Assembly: GCF_000004825.1 (NCBI RefSeq) | Contig: NW_008805066.1 | Coordinates: 310,001 to 374,000, forward strand | Direction of reading: 5' to 3' | DNA: 64,000 nucleotides | DNA from: Heterostelium album PN500 | Lineage: Eukaryota; Evosea; Eumycetozoa; Acytosteliales; Acytosteliaceae | Part shown: piece after piece, positions 23,034 through 35,900 of the stretch | Layout of the letters: every line of letters starts with the position of its first letter | How positions within the stretch are numbered: the stretch's first letter is position 1 | Program-made: the position numbers and the translations under genes | Notes under the pieces: model-generated | What the model saw: the letters and a program-made list of their open reading frames with translations, nothing else | The model's database searches: none | Told to the model about the DNA's origin: nothing

Positions 23034-26000
23034 ATGGAGCCAATTGAAAATGAAAATATTAATAAGGATCCAGTGGAGATGGATCAAGTATTATCTCATA
23101 CAAATTCCATTGAAACATTAACTTCTTCAACAACAACAACAACCACTACAACATCTACTTCAACCATGTCGCCCTCATCACTTATAAATAATGACTATTT
23201 AGAAAAAATAAATGTAAAGTTTTCCGAAACTTTAGATTACGATTACCCAACTAAAGACTCCAATGAAGGAGATAAATATAAAGATGACCAGCCATCATAC
23301 GATGATGATAACGCCAAAAATCATGGTTATAGTTTTATTAAACAATTTAAAGCATTAATTAAGAAAAATATTGCATATCAAGTAAGTTTTAATTATAATT
23401 AATTATTTCATTATAATTATACTAATAAAATTAAAAAAATAGAAAAGACAATATAAAACAAATATTATTCAGGCATTAGTACCAGTTTTAATGGTAAGCA
23501 GATGCAATCAAAGAAAAATTATAAAAATCTTTATTTTATTAATTTTTAAAATTTATTTATTTTATTTTTAATATTTTTTAGATTAGTATTATGTCTATTG
23601 TACAGTTAGCCACACCATCTATTAAATATCAAGACAATTCAAATCCTATTAGTTTACCTTTGCCTTTTATTTTCCCACCATTAATTAATTATTCCGTACC
23701 ATATATATATGATAGTACAGATGTAAAAGTAGATCTAGGATCCTGCTGCCAAAATAATTCTGGTTTCTTAGAGTTATTCACAACTAAAAATCAAATTTCA
23801 CCAACTCCTTATGTAAGTTTTATTTTTAATATTTACATTAATTATAATTTTAATTTAATTATTTATTTTTAATATAGTATTCATCACTTGGAAGTATTCC
23901 AACTGAAGCATTTACATTCTATAACTATCCAAATCAACATGACATGGATGAAGTTTCCTACAAACAAGGCCGTACCGACAACAAATTCTTGTTGGGTTAT
24001 GATTTCAGAGAGCTACAAATAACACCTGGTGGGGATCTTAGCGCCAATCTTGTTTCATACTCCAATGATACTACCTGTAGTTCATCACTAATTAATATCA
24101 TGAACAACGCTTTATTTCAATCATTTACTGGAAGCAACAATATATTGCTGACAGGTGTAAAGACATTCCCATACACTGCATACCAAGAAAGAAGAGATAT
24201 GATTCAACCACAAGAAAGTAAGATAAATCTTAACCTTTTTTTAAAAAAAAAAAATACTAATATTATATACTTTTATTTTCTTTTAGATTTCTGGTACTTA
24301 TTTATGATGTCTTTCTGTATGGTATTGTTTGTTGCCAATGTAGTATATGAAAAGGAACATAGATTAAGAGAATCTATGAAAATGGCAGGACTCAGAATGA
24401 GAATCTACTGGTTAGTTCAATATTTATTTAACTTTACATTGTATATGGTTATTGTTTTTGTAGCAATTGCATTTGCTTATATTTTGAGTAAGCTACTTAA
24501 TTTAGAATGGATTCAAATATTTAAATATACTAATTTTTATTTATTAGAATTTAGATTCTTTACTCAAACAAGTTTTACAATTTATTTTGTATTATTTATT
24601 TTGTTTGGATTGACACAAATCGCCTTTGCCTTTTTTATTAGTGTGTTCTTTTCATCCGTCTATACCGCTACAGTAGTTTCATTTATTTATATTATTTTCA
24701 CTGCCTTAAGTTCCAATTTGTTGAACAATGCATTCATTATGAATCCAAACACCTCTCTGGTAACTTTTGTACTCACAGGTCTCATTCCACACGTTGCATT
24801 CCACCGTGCCGTCTCCTATATTTCCTTGGCCTACATTGGTAATGCACCAGGTTTGACTTGGACCGATATCTTTGCTCACCACCAAATGCCATCACTCTTT
24901 GGAATGCTGTTTGCCGAGTTCTTGCTGTATGGATTGTTACATCAATATTTAGAGATGGTTATTCCATCGGCATATGGTGTAAAATATCATCCACTTTTCT
25001 TTTTCCAGCCATCTTTCTGGCGCTCCAAGATGAGTGGTAATCTCATTACTTCCAATGGTATTCCAACTGCTACAAATGGAGGTGACGACAGTACCTTGAA
25101 CGTAGATATGGTTCCACCAGATGTCTTGGATGAAATCCGCTATACCTATTCCCGTGAGAATACTGCTTCCATCCGTTTGATGAATCTATACAAGAAATTC
25201 AAAGTTGGAAAGAAAACAACTGTTGCAGTAGATAACTTGACAATCTCTGTTGAAAAGGGTCAATGTTTCGGTATCCTTGGTCCAAATGGTGCAGGTAAAA
25301 CAACTACTCTTGCTATTCTCTCAGGACTCTACTCTCCAACCTCTGGAAATGCTCTGATTGCTGGACACGATATTGTAAAGAGTTTGTCACGTGCACAACA
25401 ATCTTTGGGAGTTTGTCCACAAGATGATGTTCTTTGGTCGGAAATGAGTGGTCGTGAACACCTCTTGTTCTTTGGTAGAATGAAGAATCTAGAGGGTAAG
25501 ATGCTGGATGACATTGTCGACAAATCATTGGCTGAGGTGATGTTGACCGAAGCCCAAGACAAGCCTGTTCGTGAATACTCTGGTGGAATGAAACGTCGTC
25601 TTTCCCTGGCGATCTCACTCATCGGAAGTCCAACTGCAATCTTGCTTGATGAACCAACAACAGGAGTCGATCCATTCTCACGTAGAATCGTTTGGGATGT
25701 CATTTCCAGTTACAAATCAAAGTGTGCTATCATTTTGACAACTCACAACATGGAGGAAGCTGAAATACTCTGCGATAGAGTTTGTATCATTGATAAAGGT
25801 TTGATGAAATGTATTGGTAGAAGTGGTGATGTAAGTACTTAAAAAAAAAAAAAAAAAACATGTTCAAACAATCAAATATTAATATTATTTATTTATAGTT
25901 GAAAACAAGATATGGTGCAGGTCATACTTTATCAATTACAACAACAGGACCATCAACTATTCATGAATTCCTCACCCAAATCATTCCAGATGTGAAATTG

Positions 26001-26168
26001 ATTCATGAAATATCAACTACTAGAACCTATGCAGTTCCCAGACATGCCATTAAGATGTCGTATCTCTTCAAATCGATCCAAGAGAACAAATCGAAATACT
26101 TTATTAGCGATTGGGGTATTTGTCAATCTGGACTTGAAGATGTATTACTACAAGCTGCAGAGCATTAG
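23034..26168 (+). CDS. ABCA-type half transporter
   Basis: Exons 23034-23381, 23443-23493, 23582-23812, 23878-24217, 24287-25830 and 25899-26168 give 927 aa. An acidic, Thr/Ser-rich N-terminus is followed by the first membrane helix (KRQYKTNIIQALVPVLM, ISIMSIVQLATPS), a large lumenal loop, and a cluster of membrane helices at about 326-560. The nucleotide-binding domain has Walker A GPNGAGKTT (about 655), signature YSGGMKRRLS (about 754) and Walker B AILLDEPTTGVD (about 774). ABCA proteins move lipids across membranes. Most animal members are full-size with two halves; a one-half form is typical of Dictyostelium AbcA proteins. The 69-bp intron 24218-24286 is a multiple of three without stops, so unspliced RNA would still read through. 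Confidence 0.92.
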
Positions 26169-27523
26169 AAATATATTTAATTGTAATAAAATAAATAAAA
26201 TAGAATTATTAATGTATAAAAAAAAAAAACTAAAGATGATAAACAATTAAATGTTGTTTGATAAAAGATTAATGAATTAATTCCCTGTATATAGGTGTTG
26301 ATGGTTTGAGAAAGTTTTGATCCAATTTCATTTCTTCACCGTCTTTGCAATTGTAAGATAAAAAAGAATGTTACATTTAAATTTGTAAAGAAATTCATTT
26401 CTTACTTTGGAAATAAATTTAATGAGTGGTTTCACAGTTTATTTTCTTTTCCTCTGATGTTAATATTTTGATTGAATTAATAATTGTGTAGTGATAGATA
26501 AACATGATGTTACATCTCACGTAAATCTCAATCATTCTCTATATTAAAAAACATTATATATGTTGTTTATTTTATTTTTTCTAAACATCACAAGGATCAA
26601 TCAATCAAATCAAATCAAATCACTAACACATCAGAAAACACACACCATATATAATTATGATATATACACACAACACACACACACACACACACACATTAAA
26701 CTCTCTAACACCTAACACACACTTGCACTTGCACCTCTAACACATAAATATTTATACAATATTAATAATTATACAAATGAACAAACTAAACAACATCAAT
26801 TTAAATTGAATATTAACATTTTTATTATAAAAAATTAAAGGTTCCAAACAGAATAGAAAAAAACAAATCAAATTAATCTTTTTTTTTTTTATTTTTTGAT
26901 TTTATTTAAATTTTTTTATTTTTTGGTTTTTTTTTTTTTAAATCAAGGAGCAACCATTGTAATATAAAATAGAAAGAAATTTTCAAAAAAAAAATAGTAA
27001 TAACTATAAAGTAAATCTAAAAGATATTATTAACAAACTAGTTTAATCGATTTAATTTAAAGTTTATAATTTTTTTTGAAAATAAAATATTATTCACAAT
27101 CAAAATCACAATAATAATATTAGTTAATAATAAAAAAAATATAATAAACTTTGTGTTGTAGTTCAAAAAAAAATAAATAAAAATCTTTGAATAATATATT
27201 TATATATATATAGTAGTATAAATAATAATAATATCACAAATTTATTTATAAATAGATTGTTTGTTTGATAGTTAGTTTGATAGATAGATTTTTTTTTGGT
27301 ACAAAAAAATTTTTGTTTTTGTTTAGTTTTTTTTATTTTATTTTTATTTATTTTTTTTACTTGTACATAATTCAATTTAAATCACTCTTTTTTTTTTGTT
27401 TTCTTTTAAAAAATTTCTTCCTAAATCCAATCAATCACACTTTTAATTAAATAGTAATCACGTCATATTCATTGTTGTTGTTGTTGTATAATATAATATA
27501 ACAAGTAATAGTCATAGTCAAAG
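26169..27523. other. Intergenic with a coding-like minus-strand patch
   Basis: 1.36 kb between convergent/tandem genes. It holds an (AC)n microsatellite near 26665-26695, many T and A runs, and the minus-strand coding-like patch at 26270-26361 described separately. The last 250 bp upstream of 27524 are T-rich and then A-rich, as is usual for promoters here. Confidence 0.45.
26270..26361 (-). other. Coding-like fragment, possible last exon on minus strand
   Basis: Read on the minus strand this stretch gives NCKDGEEMKLDQNFLKPSTP then IYRELIH and a stop, which is coding-like and not AT-driven. A possible acceptor (TTGCAAAG) lies just before GACGGTGAA. I could not connect it to an upstream exon with a consistent phase, so it may be a last exon with a model I missed, or a remnant. 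Confidence 0.3.
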
Positions 27524-29928
27524 ATGTCATCAGATTTTCAAATGGATACAGATTTTGAAGATTTTGATAGTTCGAATCTAACTACAAAGAATCTCTTTGA
27601 AGGTGCAGAGTAAGTTATTAATTAATCAACAAACAAACAAACAAACAAACAATGTTAACCTTTAAACAAACAAAATCTAACAATTTAAACATTTATCTTT
27701 TATTATTATTTTCTTATTTTTTTTTTATATTTATTTTCTTTTCAATAATAATTTTAGTAATAGAGTATTAAATGAAAGTATAAATACTACGTTGAATAAT
27801 TTACAATATAATAATAATAATGGAAATGGATTTGGTATGGGTGCAATTGACCATGCCAGTCAACAACAACAGTACTATCAACAGATGCATTCACCTCAGC
27901 AGATAGACTATAGAGGTACTCCACGAGGTGGAAGTATACCTTCGCAATCGCAGTATCTTCAACACAGCAATGGTGGCAGTCCGCTTCACATCCCCCAGTC
28001 ACCATCGTCGCCATTGATGTCACCATCGTCGCCTTTCAACGGTCGTCAATCGAGCGGTGGAATTCCCCAGCAAATCCCTCCACAGTCTCCACAGCAGATA
28101 CCACAACAACACTACCCACAACAACCACAACAACAACAGTATCAGCAACAACAGTATCAACAACCGCAACAACAGATGCATCATCAACAACCGCAACAGA
28201 TGCAACCACATCAACAACAGATGCACCAACAACCACAGCAACAGCAACAACAACAAGCACCTTCAACAGCTATTAGCTCGCCACAGCCAATTCTCGACAC
28301 CATCTACAAGTTACTCTCTGAGCAAGAGACCAACTTGGTAAAGATGATACATGATCAATCGATACTTTTGAATCGCATTACACAACCACTAGACGAACAA
28401 ACCATTCACAGTCTACAGGCACTCAGTCAGCAACAAGTAACTCTCTCCTCACAGATGAACACAGAGATGTCTGCTCTCGATGCCACAAAGAAGGGTATGA
28501 TCTTGGATCCAACCGATCTCGCAAAGCTCTTTGCTCTCAGACAAGATCTACAGATTCAATTCAAACAACTCACTCTGCTGCACCACGAAATACAAAGTGT
28601 ATTAAACCCAACAAATCAACCAACTAAACCAAAGTAAGTTTAAACTATATTAATAATAATAATAATAATAATTTTAAAAAAAGATTACTTACTAATAACT
28701 ATTTTTTTATTATTTATTTAGTATTGCTTTGGTAATGAAAACACAACCATTCCCAGTTGTCATTACAAAAGGTAAACAGTTGAGTGAGAATCAGTTGGTT
28801 GTTCAAATCCTGACTGGTGCAAGATCGAACTTCCATATTAATGGACCTGTAAAGGCAACTTTGATGTGCGACAATCACCCAACAAATAAGAATAATCCAC
28901 AACAACAGCTAGAGATGGATTCTCAACCAATTTATCCAGCAACGCTCACCGCTCACTTCCCCCTGAAGTTCTTGGCTGGTACAAGAAAGAGTTCTGTAAA
29001 TTTGAAATTCGGTGTCAACGTCCGTGATATGGATAGTGTAACAACAGCTGTAGAGAGTGATTCATCCAACCCATTCGTAGTCATCACAAACGAATGCCAA
29101 TGGGAAGGTAGTGCCGGTGTATTATTAAAGAAAGATGCTTTTGATGGACAAGTAAATTTTCAACTACAATAACTTATTAGTGATCATACAAATAACTAAC
29201 ATACTAAACTCACTCTTCTATTATTATTATTATTTATAGCTTGAAATTTCATGGGCACAATTTATAAATACATTACAGAGACATTTCCTGATTGCTACAA
29301 AACAAGATCAAGTCAGACCAAAGCGTCCACTGTCCCAATTTGATTTTAAATATATTCAACAACACTTTTTCGCAAATCGTTCAATCATTCACCAACAAGA
29401 TTTCGATAGGTTCTGGAATTGGTTCGGAAAATCTATGCAAACTCTCAGATATCAAAGACATATTTCTACCTTATGGCAAGAAGGGTAAGTTTGTTTTTTT
29501 TTTGTTTTAAACTAAATTACACAATTCAAATATTAATTGTTTTTTTTTTTATTAAAAAAAGTATTATCTATGGTTATATGGGAAGACAAGAGGTAAATGA
29601 TGCTCTTACCAATCAAGATCCAGGTACATTTATCATTAGATTTAGTGAAAGAAATCCGGGTCAATTCGGTATCGCTTACATTGGAATGGAGGTACCACAT
29701 CGTATTAAGCATTATTTGGTGCAACCAAACGATACTGCAGCAGCAAAGAAGACATTCCCAGACTTTTTGGCAGAGCACCCACAATTCATCAATATTTTGC
29801 AATGGACAAAGGGTCCTGATGGTTTACCAAGATTCTTAAAGTCACATAAAGATACCGCTTTGGGTTCATTTGCTCCAAAGAAAGCTCAGCCAGCTCCTAT
29901 CGGTGGTTATGAGCCACTTGGAAATTAA
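27524..29928 (+). CDS. dstA: STAT family transcription factor, STATa-like
   Basis: Exons 27524-27609, 27758-28633, 28722-29151, 29240-29484 and 29562-29928 give 667 aa. The N-terminus (MSSDFQMDTDFEDFD) is acidic. A Pro/Gln-rich stretch of about residues 60-180 precedes a coiled coil (LDTIYKLLSEQETNLVKMIH), the STAT DNA-binding region (PFPVVITKGKQLSENQLVVQ), the linker, and an SH2 domain at about 546-640 (DPGTFIIRFSERNPGQFGIAYI). A single Tyr lies five residues before the C-terminal residue (GGYEPLGN, Y662). D. discoideum STATa (707 aa) has its activating Tyr702 at the same distance from its end, which is why I suggest dstA. STATa responds to cAMP and controls culmination and stalk genes. I separate it from other dictyostelid STATs only by length, Gln-rich stretch and tail. 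Confidence 0.82.
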
Positions 29929-30630
29929 AAAGACATTTCTTAAAGAAAACAAAAAACTTTTATAACAACATAACATTCCAAAACACTGAAAAAAAAAAGA
30001 AAAAAAGAAGTAATTAAAAAAAAACAAAAACCATTAAATTTATTATTATTCAAAAGATTGATGATCAATTTGTATTGCTATATATTGAAAAACATAAAGA
30101 TAAATGCGGGTTGATTACCACACTAATTTGATTTTTTTTTTAATTCTCAGTTACCACCAATCGTTCTATATATATATAATCTATTGAAATGGTTTGTTTT
30201 TATATTACTCTGAATTGATAACACACTATGTTACTCATATTATATCTTCCGAGTAATGATTAGAGGTTTTTTTAAATCTACTTCCACTTACCAAAAACGA
30301 TTAAGTAAAAAATATATTTTATTGATGTTCACATAAAAGAAAAAAAACTTTAACACTTAAAGAAATATGTATTTATACTATTAAGGAAAAAAAACAACAC
30401 ACCAAAGAAGATTCATCATATTTTGATATATCGAGAAAGACTTAAATATGTTAGACAATTTTTATTTATAAATAAATAATTAAAATTTATTTAATTTTTA
30501 ATAAATGTTTACAAAATAAAATAAGTATACTCACCGATTGATAAAATAGAGGTAATTTATAACCTCTTATATATTTTATATTCACCTAAACAGTTTATAT
30601 AACCTCAATCCTTTTCTTCCTCAAACTAAG
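29929..30630. other. Intergenic
   Basis: AT-rich DNA with poly-A runs after the STAT gene and no coding frame. TAACCTC occurs twice (near 30559 and 30601) just upstream of the B-box gene. Confidence 0.5.
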
Positions 30631-32463
30631 ATGTTTAGTTTATTAATCACAAATCAAGTGTTGTGTACAGACCACAATGAAATTTTTAAATTTATTTGTT
30701 TTGCTTGTAATAAATTATTTTGTTCGCAATGTGTTACAGCGCACACCAGGCATTATCCACTTCATTCCTTTCAATTTGAACATGTCTCTGATTTAAAATT
30801 AAATCTAACCTCATCAAAGAGTAGTTTTAAAATAGATAGAGATATTAACAATAACAATAATGACAATAACAATAATAACAATAACAACAAAAATAATAAT
30901 ATCATTAATATTGAAAATCAATATTCTAGTAGTTCAGTAATACAAAATAAGATTATTCAGTTGTGGGATCAACTCAAAATTCTTTCCACACTTGACCACT
31001 CCTCAAATTTGGTCTATACTAAAATCCACAATTTTTTTGAATCTCTCCACCAAGCACTAATATTGGAAGAGCAAAGGTTGAAAAGAAACCTCAATCATGT
31101 TACGGATCCAATCGAGCCAAAAGTGGAGATGTTGTTGAAAGAGTTAGTCCAATTAATCAACATCTTGAATATCAATAATTACAAACAGCCCCAACCCCTA
31201 CAATTGAGCCTATCAGAAGATTCCCAAGACTCAGAAGGTTCTGAAGACTCTGATGAATATTATAGCTTTGCCGATGACGTTTCCAATAATCTTGTAGACC
31301 AAACCAAATGCTTCCAAACCCAAGAGATCATGAAATCTATTGTGGATTCCGAAAACTTCCAATCATTTTATCAATCAAATATTTTCACAATATTTAATCA
31401 TAAAGATCATCCAAACAATAATGTTTTTAATATTAGACGACCCCAATATAATAGTAATGATGATCTAAAATTAGATTTATTGGTTCAACACAATAGTATC
31501 TTTAAATCAACTGAAGACTCTTTCAATTCCAATGTTATATTGGACTTGGAAGTTGGAATATATGATTTTTCAATTTTAAAAAAATCAATTGGCAAATCAA
31601 TTCAACTGAATATAATTAATAACGAAAACAATAATCAAACTTCTTCAGAACCATCATACACCTATCTATTTTCACCTCACAAGAATAAAACAGCAACAAT
31701 TTTCAACCTTTCTCTGGGTACATCTGAAGAGGTTCCAATATTTGATTGTTTGTACATGACATTCAGTGCTTGTCTTACCATTGGAGAATACATATATATA
31801 TTCGGTGGCTACACTATCAACTTTTTCTTCCGTTTTTCAATTCGAACCAAAAAAATTGAAAAAGCAGATATGAAAGGTATAAGAGGTGGTTTTGGAACTT
31901 CTATTTGTTATGATGGTCTACAGTACATTTATATTTTGGAGGGTCAGAATCCAGATCAAACCTCAAGAATTGACCGTTATGACATTCTTAATAACGAATT
32001 CGAAAGATTTGGAGTGTTGAAAAATCATATTTTTCATGTGTTATCAATCTATTACAAAGAGATGATCTATACATTCCCAAGTAACAAGAATGTAATGATC
32101 AGATTCTGTCCACACACTAAATCAATCGAAGAGTATGAATTAAAATTCTTATTTAGTAGCTCTAAATCAGGATGTACCGATGGTAATGGAAATGCTTATA
32201 TCCTAGCGCAAGATGGTAGTTTTATAAGGTACAATATAGAATTCAAACAATTCAATAGGCTTCAAAGTATGCCAAGGAATGAACATGTATACACTTCAAT
32301 GGTATTTCATAAAGTATCGGATTACGAACACAATATCTATTATATGGGTGGAACAATTCATAAGAACTATAAGTATTCAATTGAGGAAAATGAATGGACA
32401 AAAATTTTTAAAGGTGATCAGTTTGAAAGGCAAACACGTGGAGCAGCTATTATTAACTTTTAA
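30631..32463 (+). CDS. B-box zinc finger, kelch-like repeat protein
   Basis: A single exon of 610 aa. The B-box is N-terminal: C12, H15, C23, C26, C31, C34, H38 and H41 (CTDHNEIFKFICFACNKLF, CSQCVTAHTRH). A poly-Asn run, helical sequence and an acidic segment (SEDSQDSEGSEDSDEYY) follow. The C-terminal half contains kelch-like blades (GEYIYIFGGYT, LQYIYILEGQN, NIYYMGGTIHKN). This layout is common in dictyostelid multigene families of unknown function. No RING is seen, so E3 activity is not implied. Codons are more AT-rich than in the conserved genes around it, as is usual for these expanded families. Confidence 0.85.
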   Translation: MFSLLITNQVLCTDHNEIFKFICFACNKLFCSQCVTAHTRHYPLHSFQFEHVSDLKLNLTSSKSSFKIDRDINNNNNDNNNNNNNNKNNNIINIENQYSSSSVIQNKIIQLWDQLKILSTLDHSSNLVYTKIHNFFESLHQALILEEQRLKRNLNHVTDPIEPKVEMLLKELVQLINILNINNYKQPQPLQLSLSEDSQDSEGSEDSDEYYSFADDVSNNLVDQTKCFQTQEIMKSIVDSENFQSFYQSNIFTIFNHKDHPNNNVFNIRRPQYNSNDDLKLDLLVQHNSIFKSTEDSFNSNVILDLEVGIYDFSILKKSIGKSIQLNIINNENNNQTSSEPSYTYLFSPHKNKTATIFNLSLGTSEEVPIFDCLYMTFSACLTIGEYIYIFGGYTINFFFRFSIRTKKIEKADMKGIRGGFGTSICYDGLQYIYILEGQNPDQTSRIDRYDILNNEFERFGVLKNHIFHVLSIYYKEMIYTFPSNKNVMIRFCPHTKSIEEYELKFLFSSSKSGCTDGNGNAYILAQDGSFIRYNIEFKQFNRLQSMPRNEHVYTSMVFHKVSDYEHNIYYMGGTIHKNYKYSIEENEWTKIFKGDQFERQTRGAAIINF

Positions 32464-32955
32464 ATAAAAATACAATTTTAATGTTTTTTTACTATATACT
32501 ATTTCTATATTATTTTATCTTTTGGAATTATCTATCAATTTAGCTCAACTACAACTGGTAATTCGATCTCAACAACTGGTGGGGAAATAAACAATGATAA
32601 CACTTTTACAATAACAGGTGGTATCACAGGAAATGATGTTTCCACAACAGGTTCTATTGGTACTAGTTTAAGATATAATTTTTAATTTTAACCTTTGAAA
32701 AAAAACTTAACTTTAGAATACAAAAATTCGAAAATACTAATAATTTTAAATCAATAAATCTATTATTATCACCTATCGATTCATATTTAGTGAGATTGAT
32801 TCTGTTAAAAGTTAAATATTACCAATAAATAAATCTGTTGCAGTTTAATATTGAAGCCATTTCTCTAAACTTAATTGAAAAGTAAAGAATAGATAAACTT
32901 AAAAAAATTACTTAAATTACAAATATATTTAGTTTTAAATAAAAATACAATAATA
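32464..32955. other. Intergenic with orphan Thr/Gly-rich reading frame
   Basis: Between two genes converging on this spacer, the plus strand at about 32535-32685 reads FSSTTTGNSISTTGGEINN, NDNTFTITGG, ITGNDVSTTGSIGTSLRYNF and a stop. This repetitive Thr/Gly/Ser pattern resembles a surface-protein segment. There is no start codon, and an acceptor-like CAATTTAG lies before it, but no upstream exon fits. It may be a decayed end of a surface-protein gene. Confidence 0.35.
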
Positions 32956-35900
32956 TTAATTTAATGCTTTTAATTTCCTATTCATATCTTTAAGGTATTG
33001 TTTTTTCTTGTATCTCTTTCTGAGATAGATTGAAAGTGCCGCAATTATTGCCACACCTGGGACCACAGTGCAAACGATAATGACTATCATCTTCCAATTG
33101 TCGTCTTTACATTCACCGGATCCATAATTGGATGTTAGCAGTGAGTTGAAAGATGGGTCAAAAGTTGCATCTTTTTCAAAGTATGAGATTACCACCGCCG
33201 TGGCAAGAGCATACACTCCAGGTTTTTTGTTCTCTACAACAATTGGGTCTTCTTCTCCCAAAACAAATCTTCTTGATCTAACGATACGGTTGTCAATAAA
33301 TAGGTAGCTTGCAAACTTGGCTTGTAGAACTGAATCACCAGCAACAATTTGATATTGATCGTCAACAGAGGTAGATTCCGTTTGGATTCTTTTACAACCA
33401 TTTTCAATGGATTCATCAGTCTTTGACAAAAAGATGACTTGAAGGTCGTTTAGTCGCTCACTAAATGTCCAATTGGTGAGATGGACCACAAACTTGCTGG
33501 AATTCGATTGGATATATATGTCTTGCCCTGCGAAATTGACTACCGTTGGGTTTTCATAGATGGTAACATTCATTCTAATGACAACAGTCTCGTTTTTGAA
33601 AGTACCTGTATATTCCCCGGTAACATTGTTTCTTGCCCAGATGATAGTTGACAACGGTACGGTTTTTATTATTAAACCAGTTGGTCCAACCTCTCTAAGA
33701 TGAGTTATGGCAGATGTGAAATTAACGTTGGCAGGGTTGACTGTTGTACCATTGTTTTCAGTTGGTTTGCCACCTGGCGTAGTTGGTGTTCCGCAACCCA
33801 TATCTGTCCAACCAGCTTCACAACGACAAGTACCTGTTTCCGTATCACAAGTACCGTGCTTACATACGATTTCACATGCTTTATCTTGCTTGTAGTTGAA
33901 TACAAAAGCACCCCCAGAGAGATCATTGGATGTAACGTTCACAAACAAGGGTTGGTAGATATCAGGCTGTGGAGCATTTCCAGCGAATAAACAAGTCAGT
34001 GTGGTACTATTAATGAAAGTTGGTTGGTCACATTTCTCCCCTCCAATGGTAATAGTAAGGTTATCTCCAAAGAAATAGTTTCCAAAGATGGTAATCAAGG
34101 TCTGTCTATTCTTTTGACCCTGAGAAGCAACTAAAACTAGTGGATTTTTAGGTTCACTGACAGCTTTGCTGAATGGTGCACTAGAGGAGTAGTTAGCTGC
34201 AACTACAATGTCTACAATGTTCTTGTTGGTTGGTCTGGAAATACAACTAATTGTTTGATCTACTTCCAAGATCTTAACGCTATCACAATTAACACCATCA
34301 ATCCACACGAATATAAGTGCTGGATCAATATAAAAATTCTCTCCAGTAATTGTTATAGGTCCACCAATGGCAAAGATAGTTGAAGAATTTGTAATTAAAG
34401 GAGCGGTGTATCCAAATGGGACACTGCCTGTATTAATGCCATTAAATCGAATATAGGTTGTACTAAAACCAGCTCCTGGAGGGATGACTACTGCAACTTG
34501 TGTATGAGGAGTTTTAAATGTAACAGGCAATGATACACCGTTGAAATATACTCTGATCATGGATTCATTGTTGTATAGATTGCTACCTGTAAGTACTACG
34601 ATACCTCCTGATGTTGGAACTGAAGACGGACTTATGGAATTGAGGTTGGGTGTTAGATACGCTACATAATTAGATGTTGAGGTGGTGGTTACATTTCCCA
34701 ATGACGATACGACACCGACAACCAAAGGATAAGGTCCTCCGTAACCAGCAGGAATCTGAATACTGTAGACTGGATTTTCGGGGTTACTTGTAATCGGGTA
34801 CGATTGGCCATTGAGAGTGAAATATCTGTATCCTGGAGTCATCAATTCCTGAAGATACACATTAACCAATCCACCTTGAGTTCCTAGAGTGTGAGTCAGA
34901 TTTGCAGCGTAATTTGGTGCCTTTACATAGTACTCATATATGAAATTGTGTTCGGTATTTCGGTTGGGCTGCAAAGTTGGGAGTAGAGTCTGATTACCAA
35001 ACGAATAAACAAAAATATAAGGAGCAGCCAAGTTAAAGGTAGGGGCATATTGAGAGTATGGAAACAATTCCTTACCAACGTCTGCACCATACAAACTGAC
35101 AATAGATAAAGTACTATTGCAGTAAAGTGAAGTCCAGACACCAAGATCGGGGATATCCATATTGGTATATGGAAATACTATAGCTGTAAAATCCTGTTCA
35201 GCCTTGGTATTAAAATAGGTAAGGGTACTGTATATTCCGTTAATTGACATATTTCTTGTAATTTGTACTGCTTCATCATATGTACTTAGTGTATGCCAAT
35301 AACTAATAAATCTTCCGCTTTCATATGCTTTTAAAAGTTTATAATTAATTAATAAAATTGAATTGTTATAGGTAGTTTAAGGTAACACTTACAAGTTGGT
35401 ACTTTAAAGAAAGTTGAATTTAACTTATCAACTTCCACTGTCAGAGGTAATAGTATATCAAAAGAAGTTAGAGATGGTAGAGTGCACTTATAGGAGCCAT
35501 CGTACATCTTTACAACGTTTGTACAATTCGATCGTGAGTCTTTGAAAGTAAATGATGGTTTGGCATACATTTCATTTCCAAAGTTTAGACCATAGATAAG
35601 AACTTCATTTTTAACAAAGTCAGGTATAATAAATTGAACCAAAGGTCTTTGATATGAATATAAGCTGGAAGCATATTGAACGTCATTCTTAGTAAGTGTT
35701 ACGTTCCAAATACCTGTTCCTGCAGGAACATCGCAAACTACAGTTCCTTTAGAATAACTTGGTACGGGATTGGTGCAACTCATTACAATCGAAGGGTTGG
35801 AAAGCTTGGTCATATTGATTTTGAATATATCGTTATCATAAAATGTAATACTTATTGGAATTGTAAATACAACTTGACCTCCTGTGGTAGGGGCGGATAA

